Source: Victivallales bacterium (GTDB lineage: Bacteria > Verrucomicrobiota > Lentisphaeria > Oligosphaerales > Oligosphaeraceae). From it: a DNA stretch of 13,004 bases. The DNA is taken from positions 1-13,004 of the forward strand of contig JAGCTA010000498.1 in assembly GCA_017963875.1 (NCBI GenBank), given 5' to 3'. The notes beneath the pieces were generated by a model. It was not told the DNA's origin. It did no database searches and saw nothing but the letters and a program-made list of their open reading frames with translations. Position 1 is the first letter of the stretch; each line of letters opens with the position of its first letter. Below are positions 1 through 6,567 of this stretch, piece after piece. Made by a program: the position numbers and the translations under genes.

Positions 1-467
1 AACTGTACAGTTATATGAATTTCGACATTGTTCCTGATGTCGTTTCAACGGCGAAGGGCCTTGGCGGCGGGTTGCCGCTGGGTGCCGCGATGCTTGCTGA
101 AAAGGTGCAAGGCGTTCTCGGATTTGGCGACCATGGCTCCACCTTCGGCGGTAATCCCATCTGCTGCGCAGGTGCCATCAGCATCCTTTCGCGCTTGACA
201 GACGAGTTTCTTGCGGATGTCGCCCAAAAAGGCAGATTTGTTTTCGACACTCTGGGAAAGGCCGAAGGCGTCGAGGCGATGTCTGGGCTTGGGCTGATGA
301 TCGGTATCAAGCCTGTAAAGGCGGCGGGAGATGTCGTCAAGGCGTGTATGGAGAACGGCGTTCTTTGCCTGACTGCAAAGGACAAAGTGCGGCTGCTGCC
401 GCCACTCAACATCCCGATGGATGTTCTGGAAAAGGCCGTAGGCGTCATCCGAGACGCTTTGAAGTGA
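1..467 (+). CDS. argD: Acetylornithine/class III aminotransferase, C-terminal part (5' end outside window)
   Basis: This is the C-terminal part of a PLP-dependent class III aminotransferase, most like ArgD, which interconverts N-acetylornithine and N-acetylglutamate semialdehyde in arginine synthesis in the cytoplasm. The reading frame is open from base 3, so the Met at base 15 is probably internal and the true start lies upstream. The fragment contains the PLP-lysine motif STAKGLGGGLPLGA (Lys codon at 54-56) and the family motif HGSTFGGNP, and ends with the usual small domain (the run from SGLGLMIGIKP to LLPPLNIP). It stops at TGA 465-467. Other class III enzymes such as ornithine aminotransferase share these motifs, but the GSTFGGNP and KGLGGGxPxGA wording favours ArgD. 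No other arginine gene is visible here, so its operon must lie upstream. Confidence 0.85.
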   Translation, partial: LYSYMNFDIVPDVVSTAKGLGGGLPLGAAMLAEKVQGVLGFGDHGSTFGGNPICCAGAISILSRLTDEFLADVAQKGRFVFDTLGKAEGVEAMSGLGLMIGIKPVKAAGDVVKACMENGVLCLTAKDKVRLLPPLNIPMDVLEKAVGVIRDALK

Positions 468-485
468 AACGACGGCGGGGGCTCT

Positions 486-770
486 TCTCGGGCTTCGCCC
501 GAGACACAGGACAAGTATCCGCAGGCTCTCTGGCTTCCAGGCGGGCTTGTTTCGGGCTTCGTCCGAGACTTAGGCCAAGTGGCCGTAGGCTCTCTGGCTC
601 CCAGACGGGCTTGTCTCGGGCTTCGCCCGAGACACAGGACAAGTATCCGCAGGCTCTCTGGCTTCTTGGCAGGCATGTTTCGGGCTTTGCCCGAGACACA
701 GGACAAGTGGTCGTAGGCTCTTTGGCTCCTTGGCGAGCTTGTTTCGGGCTTCGCCCGAGACAATGGACAA
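486..770. repeat. Tandem array of five hairpins with exact 64-bp period
   Basis: Five copies of a near-perfect palindrome (TCTCGGGC-TTC-GCCCGAGA and variants) have left arms beginning at 486, 550, 614, 678 and 742, exactly 64 bp apart. Stems are 8-9 bp with 3-nt loops; in the second copy, G-U pairs or mismatches replace some Watson-Crick pairs. The spacers are also repeated (core ACAGGACAAGT, then TAGGCTCTCTGGCT or a variant). Spacers 1 and 3 resemble each other (TATCCGCAGG), as do spacers 2 and 4 (a TGGYCGTAGG form), hinting at a 128-bp higher-order unit. The array fills the gap between the argD-like gene and the secreted protein. Transcribed, it would give serial stem-loops that could end or protect the upstream mRNA; that role is inferred. 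Confidence 0.9.
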
Positions 771-813
771 GTAACAGCGGCGTCTCCCATCTCTCGTCAG
801 AAAAACATTAGTT

Positions 814-818
814 GGAGG
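814..818 (+). promoter_or_regulatory. Ribosome binding site GGAGG
   Basis: A perfect GGAGG lies 9 nt before the ATG at 828 and fixes that codon as the start of the large secreted protein. Confidence 0.8.
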
Positions 819-827
819 AAAGCAAAG

Positions 828-3800
828 ATGAAAAAACTGATTTGGATTCTGCTCGTGTCATGTTTTGTTTTTTCCCATGCTGGAGAACTTGTGGTCAACG
901 GCTCGTTCGAGACGGTTGAAGACAAATTCGCCGCCAAGTGGAATCCACATTGCTTCATGGAAGGCGAGGGAATCATCGAATTGGACTCGCAGAACCCTGC
1001 CTCGGGGAAGAATGCAATTCGCCTGACGAATACCAATCAAAAGGGCGTCGTCGCTTGCGACCAGTTGATTCGCCTTCCAAATACGTTGACATCGGACAGA
1101 AAACTGGAGGTCAGCGTGAAAGTTTGCGCCGACAACGCTCAGGGCGGAGAACTGGTTGTCATGTCGCGTGACGAAAACAGAAATCAGACTCAATGGATAT
1201 CCACTTTGACATTCAGCGGTTCATACGAATATCGGAAATTCAGCAAGTCGGTTAACATCAAGGCTGGTACGAAGTATGTGACTATCTCCTGCCGTGCGCC
1301 ACGTGCGAAAGGCACGATTTGGGTGGACGATGTTTCAGCGGTCATGGAAGAAGAGGAAATCGCTGGGGTGGATGTCGAACTTGTAGTCAACCCCGAACTT
1401 TCGGGTGACCTTTCTGCGGTGACAGGTCTCCCGAAAGGCTGGACGAAGAAGATGTTCGAGGGGCGCGAGGCGATGGGGGACGTCAAGATGGCGGCGGCTG
1501 GCTTCGAATCGAAAGAGGCTGTGTCACTTCAATACATTTCTGGTGCGCAGGTGTTTGGCGCTGAGGCTGAACTGAATCCATTTGTGCCAGGCGCATCCGA
1601 ATACACGGCGGGCGCGATGGTTCTATGCGCGAAAAATGGTTCTGCGAAAATGATGGCGGAGTTCTTCGACGCCGCAGGGCGCGTCGCGGGTTCGGCGGAA
1701 TCAGAGGAACTCGCCAGTGAATCATGGAAAGCGTTGACATGGAAGTTTTCCACACCGCCTGAATGCGCGAAAATCAAACTGTACTGCCTTTCCGCATCCA
1801 CAGGCGCGGTGACATTTGACCGCGTGACATGCCGCAGGACGGGCAAGGCGGTTGCGGCTGGCATCGAATTTGTCGCGAAGCCATTGCCCGTGGAAGCATC
1901 AAAAATATGGAATGACGGCAAGCCTGTGTTCAATTCCTTCGCGGAGGCACCGTTGCCGCTTGGATTCCATTTCAAAGGGAACAAAAACCGCCTGAAGAAT
2001 CCTGCCCTTGAATTGGACATTCCTGTTGGAGTTCATATCGCGGACGCCTTTTCAAGCCATTTGGGGGCGTATGGATATGAAGACCCCATCGTGACACCGC
2101 TGAAGCGTCCCGAAGGCGATTACCTGCGCTGCCGTTTTGAGAAAATCCGTTCATTCAGAATCATGCAGATGGACTTCGCCTGGGAGCGCAAACTGATCGT
2201 CGTCCTCGCTCCCGATGAGCCAAAGTCCGCCATCGGAAAGACCTGCAAGGTATTCTTCCGTGTCGCGGACGGCAGTGTCAGGGGCACCGAGGAGTCCTTT
2301 GACTTGAACTTCCTACCGATGCCCGAAGGCCCGCAGCCCGATAACTTCAGAATCTATCGTTGGGATCAGGACGACTCCATCTATTCGAAGAACGATGTCT
2401 TTCTTGAGTATGCGAAAGTCCTTGAGGCCGCTGGAATGACGATGTTCAACCGTCGTGGGAGTGAGCGGACGCGTGAACTTGGAAAGTTGCTTGAGCCGCG
2501 TGGCGGATGGCTTTTCAGAGGCTACATTCCAAACTATATCCACGAAAAGGGACGGAAGGAATACAAGACGATGAACGTCCAGTATTCCGTCAATGCGAAC
2601 GGTCAACTCGAGCAGGGGAGTCTCTGCCCGCTTTATGCGGCGATGGACCCCGCGTTCCGCAAGTTTACAAAGGAAGACATCAGCCGCTATCTGGATATCC
2701 TTCAGGTGAAGGACGGCGAAATGGTCACGATGGACACCGAACCATGGCATCCGCTCGACACCTGCTTCTGCGAACACTGCTTGGCTGCGTTCAAGGAGCG
2801 CATGAAGTTGGACCACTTGCCGACCGACGTCGAAATCCGCAAGAACTATCCGCAGGACTGGGCATATTTCCGCGTTGACTTGCAGGCCGCACCCATCAGG
2901 TTGTGGAGCGAGTCCATCAAGGCCGCGCGCCCCAATGCGATTGTCGGCGACTACGATTACGTGTTCGACTATGGCAGCCCGAACGCCGACAGCAGATTCC
3001 AGTCCTGCGCGAAGAGCGCGAAACTTAACGAGCAGTGGCTGGACATGCACATCACAAGTTATTATCACTTGATTGACAAGCAGGCCTTCGACCAGATTCG
3101 CCTCGGGACCCGAAACCTGAACAAGACCTACGTTCCAATCTGTGCAATCGACGGCGTTGGGTATCTTTCGGCCTCGGAGGTCCTCAAGCCCGCGCAGGCG
3201 CGGCAGACCATGGTCGCGGGCGCCGCGCACGGCTGTCCAGAGTTTGCCATCTATTCGGGCCGTCATCTGGACGGCGCGCACATCGCCGCACTGGCACGCG
3301 GGCGACACGAAATCGCTGTGATGCAGCGTTTCTACCGCAAGGGCGGCAAAGCGGAGAATGACGCACAAGGCGTTACGCTCGAACCGAAGCCGTTCCAGAC
3401 GAGGCGCATCACGGTCGAAGGAAATGAACGTATCCTGCGCTTCCCGAATTGGAACGATAAATACGCGATGGCCGCGACAGAGGACGGCAACGACATCGGC
3501 GTCACCATTTTCAACTATCATCGCGAGCAGACGCTGTTCGCAGAGCTGAAACTGACGGTTCCTGCGGGCAACTACGTGGTTGTCAATCCTGTGACAGGGC
3601 AGTGCCTGGAAGTCCCTGAGCCAGGCCGCGTTTCATGGACGGCGGCGGAACTTGCCAACGGCGTGCTCGTTTCTATCGGTCCGCTGGATATCGGCTACGT
3701 GATTGTCAAGCCTGCAACGCAGGCGGACGCCAATCTGCGCTTTGAACGCACGGCACAGGAAATGGAGGCGGAGTTCCAGAAGGCAAAGGCGGCTTTCGGA

Positions 3801-4523
3801 GGCGTCGGTGATTTCAAGGACCGCCGCGTCGGAAAATTCGCCGTCAGTCAGACGGATTCCAATGGCGACGGCGTCCCTGAAATCCTTCTGGAGACTCCAA
3901 CGATGACGCTCATATTGGATTCAGCGCAGGGCGTTGCAGAAAACTGGAAAGTCAACGGCGTCGATTTGGGCGGCAGGTTCTTCATCGATCAGATTTGGCT
4001 GCCGATAACTGCAAAGGGGCCTTTGCAGGGCAAGGCAAAGGGTATTCCTGTGGCGGACGTCACGGAGAACGGCGTGCGGCTTTCATTCATGCTTGAACTC
4101 AAGGCACTGCCACTGACGATGACAAAGACCTTCATTGCGACGGCGGACAGCCTGACGGTCGAATGGCGCTACGAGACAGTGGGAGAGGCGACCTCAAAGG
4201 CATCCTTCTGGACAAAGAATCTCACGGTCGGCGAACCGAAACTCCTCTTGCCAGATTTTCCAGAGGAATGCTTGGTGCTGTCGGTGGGCGAGGGAATTCC
4301 TGATGGTTTCAGTGCCAAAGAGCTGAAACGTGCGGCAACGCCCGTCTCCACAACCGTCTGGAATGGCGTGACGATGATAGCGACGCCTGAGGATGGCAGT
4401 GCGCCGATGAACTACTACGCTTGGCAGTCGCCATCAATCAAGACATGGGAGTGGATGTCGCCCATACTGACGGTCGAGCCTGGCAAGCCCTTGGTGCGCC
4501 GTGTGACTTTCACGGTCAAATGA
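828..4523 (+). CDS. Large secreted glycoside-hydrolase-like protein with CBM-like N-terminus
   Basis: A 1231-residue exported protein, probably acting on polysaccharide outside the cytoplasm; its substrate cannot be read from the sequence. Residues 1-18 form a signal peptide (KK, a hydrophobic stretch, cleavage near SHA-GE). Residues about 19-175 begin ELVVNGSFE and end WVDDVSA, typical of CBM4/9 (CenC-like) beta-sandwich modules. A second module of the same kind (ELVVNPELSG to TFDRVTC) covers about 186-340. The middle (about 500-860) reads like a TIM-barrel glycosidase-like domain: DGEMVTMDTEPW gives candidate acidic residues Asp636 and Glu638, followed by CFCEHC at 646-651, a Cys-rich motif seen in several uncharacterised glycosidase-like families and possibly metal-binding. 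DSNGDGVPE at 1010-1018 is a DxNxDG calcium-loop-like motif opening a C-terminal beta-rich region. The TGA stop is at 4521-4523. Domain edges are estimated by eye, and the CAZy family is unassigned. Confidence 0.8.
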   Translation: MKKLIWILLVSCFVFSHAGELVVNGSFETVEDKFAAKWNPHCFMEGEGIIELDSQNPASGKNAIRLTNTNQKGVVACDQLIRLPNTLTSDRKLEVSVKVCADNAQGGELVVMSRDENRNQTQWISTLTFSGSYEYRKFSKSVNIKAGTKYVTISCRAPRAKGTIWVDDVSAVMEEEEIAGVDVELVVNPELSGDLSAVTGLPKGWTKKMFEGREAMGDVKMAAAGFESKEAVSLQYISGAQVFGAEAELNPFVPGASEYTAGAMVLCAKNGSAKMMAEFFDAAGRVAGSAESEELASESWKALTWKFSTPPECAKIKLYCLSASTGAVTFDRVTCRRTGKAVAAGIEFVAKPLPVEASKIWNDGKPVFNSFAEAPLPLGFHFKGNKNRLKNPALELDIPVGVHIADAFSSHLGAYGYEDPIVTPLKRPEGDYLRCRFEKIRSFRIMQMDFAWERKLIVVLAPDEPKSAIGKTCKVFFRVADGSVRGTEESFDLNFLPMPEGPQPDNFRIYRWDQDDSIYSKNDVFLEYAKVLEAAGMTMFNRRGSERTRELGKLLEPRGGWLFRGYIPNYIHEKGRKEYKTMNVQYSVNANGQLEQGSLCPLYAAMDPAFRKFTKEDISRYLDILQVKDGEMVTMDTEPWHPLDTCFCEHCLAAFKERMKLDHLPTDVEIRKNYPQDWAYFRVDLQAAPIRLWSESIKAARPNAIVGDYDYVFDYGSPNADSRFQSCAKSAKLNEQWLDMHITSYYHLIDKQAFDQIRLGTRNLNKTYVPICAIDGVGYLSASEVLKPAQARQTMVAGAAHGCPEFAIYSGRHLDGAHIAALARGRHEIAVMQRFYRKGGKAENDAQGVTLEPKPFQTRRITVEGNERILRFPNWNDKYAMAATEDGNDIGVTIFNYHREQTLFAELKLTVPAGNYVVVNPVTGQCLEVPEPGRVSWTAAELANGVLVSIGPLDIGYVIVKPATQADANLRFERTAQEMEAEFQKAKAAFGGVGDFKDRRVGKFAVSQTDSNGDGVPEILLETPTMTLILDSAQGVAENWKVNGVDLGGRFFIDQIWLPITAKGPLQGKAKGIPVADVTENGVRLSFMLELKALPLTMTKTFIATADSLTVEWRYETVGEATSKASFWTKNLTVGEPKLLLPDFPEECLVLSVGEGIPDGFSAKELKRAATPVSTTVWNGVTMIATPEDGSAPMNYYAWQSPSIKTWEWMSPILTVEPGKPLVRRVTFTVK

Positions 4524-4539
4524 CACAATCATAAAAACT

Positions 4540-4617
4540 CTATTCCCAAAGAGGGGCGGTAATTGCTATTCCCCAAGAGGGTCGGTAATTGCTATTCCCA
4601 AAGAGGGGCGGTAATTG
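4540..4617 (+). repeat. 26-bp tandem repeat, three copies
   Basis: Three head-to-tail copies of a 26-bp unit starting CTATTCCCAAAGAGGGGCGG and ending TAATTG lie at 4540-4565, 4566-4591 and 4592-4617. Copies 1 and 3 are identical; copy 2 differs at two positions (CCCCAAGAGGGTCGG). The first 17 bases of copy 2 are the exact reverse complement of 4742-4758, so the array is a multiplied left end of the surrounding inverted-repeat element. Confidence 0.9.
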
Positions 4618-4641
4618 CTCATGTCAAGGCGGCTCTGCTAA

Positions 4642-4735
4642 GACCCCGAAGGGGTCAAATATCAGTAACCCCAGGTTGAGCGAAGCGAAACCTGGGGGAC
4701 ATAATCCTCGATAGGATAACGACCTCGAAGAGGTC
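4642..4735. repeat. Multi-hairpin repeat module, copy 1
   Basis: In order: hairpin GACCCCGAAGGGGTC (4642-4656), linker AAATATCAGTAA, a 9-bp stem CCCCAGGTT/AACCTGGGG (4669-4677 with 4689-4697) around the loop GAGCGAAGCGA, a small hairpin ATCCT-CGAT-AGGAT (4704-4717), and hairpin GACCTCGAAGAGGTC (4721-4735). The first two hairpins and the last recur almost unchanged downstream of the aminotransferase. No protein is encoded; an RNA-structure or REP-like role is possible but not shown. Confidence 0.85.
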
Positions 4736-4793
4736 GAACCTACCCTCTTGGGGAATAGAGCGATCATAAAAACGACAATCTTTCCTCTTCCAA

Positions 4794-4846
4794 TTGCATT
4801 TTTAACGAATTGATTCATATTATTCACTAAACATTTTAATTATAGA
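4794..4846 (+). promoter_or_regulatory. AT-rich promoter-like stretch upstream of aminotransferase
   Basis: Possible sigma70-like pairings are TTGCAT (4794) with TATTAT (4818; 18-nt spacer) and TTGATT (4810) with TTTAAT (4835; 19-nt spacer). TATAGA at 4841 is a further -10-like hexamer. None is a strong match, so the precise promoter is uncertain, but this is the only AT-rich, promoter-like sequence before the gene. Confidence 0.35.
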
Positions 4847-4851
4847 AAACG

Positions 4852-4878
4852 GTTGAATGGACAGTCGTGCCATTCAAC
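4852..4878. promoter_or_regulatory. Perfect 9-bp inverted repeat in aminotransferase leader
   Basis: GTTGAATGG (4852-4860) and CCATTCAAC (4870-4878) are perfect inverted repeats separated by 9 nt. They sit just after the promoter-like hexamers and about 40 nt before the ATG. This could be an operator for a dimeric regulator or a 5'-leader stem-loop; no T-run follows, so it is not a terminator. Confidence 0.5.
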
Positions 4879-4919
4879 ACAAGTCAACAATGGGATGAAG
4901 CAACCCAAGGAGAAAACTC

Positions 4920-5366
4920 ATGGCTATTGACAAAAAGCATTACACAGGCGCCGATACAGAAGGCGGAATCACCAGCAGTTATGCGACCAACGACGGCGTT
5001 GTATTGAAAGTTCCGTATTCCTTCATGGGCAGTATCTATGATGATGCCGAACGCAATGCTGCCATTGCAGCCATGGCGCAGGATACCCTGACAATGGGAC
5101 CGAAAACCCAGGAATTCCAGGCGAAATTCGCCAAGAAACACGGCACGAAGTACGCTTTCGCTTGCACGAACTGCACCACGGGTATGCATGTCGTCACGCA
5201 ACTTTTTGACATCAAGCCAGGCGACGAAGTCATCGTCACCCCGAATACATTTGTCGCAACCAGCCTCGTCATCCTGAAGGAAGGTGGTACGCCTGTCTTC
5301 GCGGATATCGACCCGCGCACATTCAACATCGACCCGAACGAGGTCGCCAAGAAGGTTACGAAATAG
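4920..5366 (+). CDS. DegT-family aminotransferase, N-terminal fragment up to the TAG
   Basis: These 148 residues are what a standard-code ribosome would make from the interrupted aminotransferase. They hold the N-terminal helix and the first half of the PLP domain (CTNCTTGMHVV cofactor-phosphate region, PGDEVIVTPNTFVA, PVFADIDPRTFNIDP) but not the PLP-lysine. As a separate protein it should be inactive. Confidence 0.6.
   Translation: MAIDKKHYTGADTEGGITSSYATNDGVVLKVPYSFMGSIYDDAERNAAIAAMAQDTLTMGPKTQEFQAKFAKKHGTKYAFACTNCTTGMHVVTQLFDIKPGDEVIVTPNTFVATSLVILKEGGTPVFADIDPRTFNIDPNEVAKKVTK
5364..5366 (+). other. In-frame amber (TAG) codon
   Basis: The frame reads KKVTK-TAG-TKGIYVVHYAGQ. The position falls in the variable linker before the conserved VVHYAGQ strand, where DegT proteins often carry Lys, Pro, Glu or similar. 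TAG is one base from AAG, GAG or CAG. No complete gene in the window uses TAG as its terminator. Confidence 0.9.
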
Positions 5367-5402
5367 ACGAAGGGCATCTACGTCGTCCACTACGCAGGCC
5401 AG

Positions 5403-6260
5403 ATGGTCGATATGGATCCCATCATGGAAATCGCCCAGAAATACGGACTGAAGGTCTTGGAAGACTGCGCACATGCGACGGGCTCTTCCTACAAGGGACG
5501 CATGGCAGGCAGCATCGGCGACTGCGGCGCGTTCTCATTCCACTCCCTCAAGAACATCACCACCTGCGGCGAAGGCGGCATGATCACCACCAACAACGAC
5601 GAATACTCCAACGGCATCCAGAACCTCCGCTGCATGAGCAACCAGCCGCAGTCCTGGAACGACCAACTCGCCGACCCGAACAACCCCGTCTGGAACTTCG
5701 GCAAAATCACCTGCCGTAAGACCGACCCCATCCAATACTGGATGCCAGCGCACTTCGATGTCATTCCGTGGAACGGCCATTGGGGAAGCAATTACCGCAT
5801 GAACGAAATCCAGGCCGCCGTCGGATGCTGCCAGTTGGACAAACTGGACATGCTCATCAACAAGCGCCGCGAAATCGCCCACAAGATCACCGAAGGCATC
5901 AAGGACGTCCCAGGCGTCGAAGCCGTCTATGAAGACCCGAACTGCTACCACAGCTACCACCTCTACACGGTCTGTGTTGACGAAAAGGTTCTCGGCGGCA
6001 GCCGTGACGAATTCCTGCAGGTCCTCTATCAGGAAGAAGGCGTTCAGGGCATTCTCCACTACCAGCCCACGTTCCACTTCACGGGACTCAAGCGCATGGG
6101 CTACGATCCCGACCAGTGCCCGAAGGCCAGCGAGTTCTTCTACAAGCGTGAATTCAACCTGCCGATGCACCCCAGGCTGACTGAGCAGAACATCGCCGAC
6201 ATGGTCGCAGGCATCAAGAACACCTCCGCCAAGATCCGCAAACGCCACTGCACGGCCTGA
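5403..6260 (+). CDS. DegT-family aminotransferase, C-terminal fragment after the TAG
   Basis: These 285 residues start at the first ATG after the TAG, in the same frame as the upstream half. They carry Asp182, His185 and Lys211 (full-length numbering), the glycine-rich GEGGMITT loop and the C-terminal small domain with its IQAAVG and FNLPMHP segments. No ribosome binding site of quality precedes this ATG, so independent translation is doubtful. The 12 codons between TAG and this ATG are also conserved in sense (TKGIYVVHYAGQ), showing the real gene is longer than this fragment. Confidence 0.6.
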   Translation: MVDMDPIMEIAQKYGLKVLEDCAHATGSSYKGRMAGSIGDCGAFSFHSLKNITTCGEGGMITTNNDEYSNGIQNLRCMSNQPQSWNDQLADPNNPVWNFGKITCRKTDPIQYWMPAHFDVIPWNGHWGSNYRMNEIQAAVGCCQLDKLDMLINKRREIAHKITEGIKDVPGVEAVYEDPNCYHSYHLYTVCVDEKVLGGSRDEFLQVLYQEEGVQGILHYQPTFHFTGLKRMGYDPDQCPKASEFFYKREFNLPMHPRLTEQNIADMVAGIKNTSAKIRKRHCTA

Positions 6261-6261
6261 G

Positions 6262-6439
6262 GCATTCGACCCCGAAGGGGTCAAATATCAGTAACCCCAG
6301 GTTGAGCGTAGCGAAACCTTGTGGGAGGGATGTCTCTGAAGCATTCGCCCCCGAAGGGGTCAAATATCAGTAACCCCAGGTTGAGCGTAGCGAAACCTGG
6401 GGGAAGGCGGCCTCAGAGGCTTACGACCTCGAAGAGGTC
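6262..6439. repeat. Multi-hairpin repeat module, copies 2 and 3 in tandem
   Basis: Two tandem copies, about 79 bp apart, each begin GCATTCG (6262 and 6341), then GACCCCGAAGGGGTC (6268-6282) or its one-base variant (from 6348), AAATATCAGTAA, and the CCCCAGGTT-GAGCGTAGCGA-AACCT stem-loop. The first copy's closing arm is broken (AACCTTGTGGG); the second is intact. Only the second is followed by the GACCTCGAAGAGGTC hairpin (6425-6439). Loops read GAGCGTAGCGA here against GAGCGAAGCGA in the copy upstream of the aminotransferase. These copies begin immediately after the aminotransferase stop. Confidence 0.85.
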
Positions 6440-6484
6440 GAACCTGCCCTTTTTCTTTAGGGAAAAAGCATTTGTAAATCCTTT

Positions 6485-6525
6485 GGTTCCCCGTGCTGTT
6501 TTAGTGTGGGGAACCGTTTTTTTTT
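6485..6525 (+). terminator. Rho-independent terminator after the aminotransferase
   Basis: Stem GGTTCCCC (6485-6492) pairs with GGGGAACC (6508-6515) around a 15-nt loop and is followed by nine consecutive T. It ends aminotransferase transcription and insulates the ribosomal-protein operon that follows. Confidence 0.85.
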
Positions 6526-6567
6526 CATCGCTCTGGGCTTCTCGGCAAAGAAATTTCTTCCAGTGAT

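Larger units (their letters stand above)
4528..4773. mobile_element. MITE-like repeat element with terminal inverted repeats and 11-bp flanking direct repeats
   Basis: Two 19-nt arms, 4538-4556 and 4742-4760, are inverted repeats matching at 17 of 19 positions (CTCTATTCCC[A/C]AAGAGGG). The direct repeat ATCATAAAAAC occurs at 4528-4538, abutting the left arm, and at 4763-4773, two bases beyond the right arm, as expected of a target-site duplication. The 223-bp interior has no convincing reading frame. It carries a 26-bp tandem repeat and a multi-hairpin module that recurs at 6268-6439. This looks like a small non-autonomous element or composite repeat; mobility is inferred from the ends alone. 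Confidence 0.55.
4920..6260 (+). pseudogene. DegT/DnrJ/EryC1/StrS aminotransferase interrupted by one in-frame TAG
   Basis: A PLP-dependent sugar aminotransferase of the DegT/DnrJ/EryC1/StrS family. These enzymes usually transfer an amino group to a keto-sugar nucleotide for surface glycans; the sugar here is unknown. The ATG at 4920 has AAGGAG 7 nt upstream. The frame runs 446 codons to TGA 6258-6260 with a single TAG at codon 149 (5364-5366). Conserved positions lie on both sides: GPKTQEFQAKFAKKHGTKYA and NTFVATSLVILKEGG before the stop; VVHYAGQ, EDCAHATG (Asp182, PLP pyridine nitrogen), SFHSLKNITTCGEGG (Lys211, Schiff base) and GSNYRMNEIQAAVG after it. About 30 residues precede the usual family start. 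Terminated at TAG, the 148-residue product lacks every PLP contact. No frameshift and no decay are seen downstream, so the change is recent, an error, or read through. Confidence 0.8.

Noticed and set aside
486..770. CRISPR array or integron attC array
   Set aside because: The spacers are repeats themselves rather than unique sequences. There are no cas genes, integrase or cassette genes, and the units are uniform 64-bp tandem copies.
11..790. Minus-strand 259-codon and plus-strand 344-811 open frames crossing the hairpin array, with repeating peptide-like text
   Set aside because: The 64-bp period is not divisible by three, so the repeated peptide changes frame in every unit. The frames also overlap the argD-like gene antisense. 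They are by-products of GC-rich repeats.
2313..3521. 402-codon minus-strand frame inside the secreted protein gene
   Set aside because: It lies wholly antisense to a well-supported gene with signal peptide and ribosome site, and shows no recognisable motif of its own.
5364..5366. Pyrrolysine or other programmed insertion at the TAG
   Set aside because: The site lies in a variable linker away from the catalytic residues, no evident downstream insertion structure was recognised, and no pyl genes are in the window. Kept only as one of several explanations for the TAG.
5535..6284. 249-codon minus-strand frame over the aminotransferase
   Set aside because: It is antisense to clear PLP motifs, and its Val/Asp-rich composition mirrors the codon bias of the sense gene.
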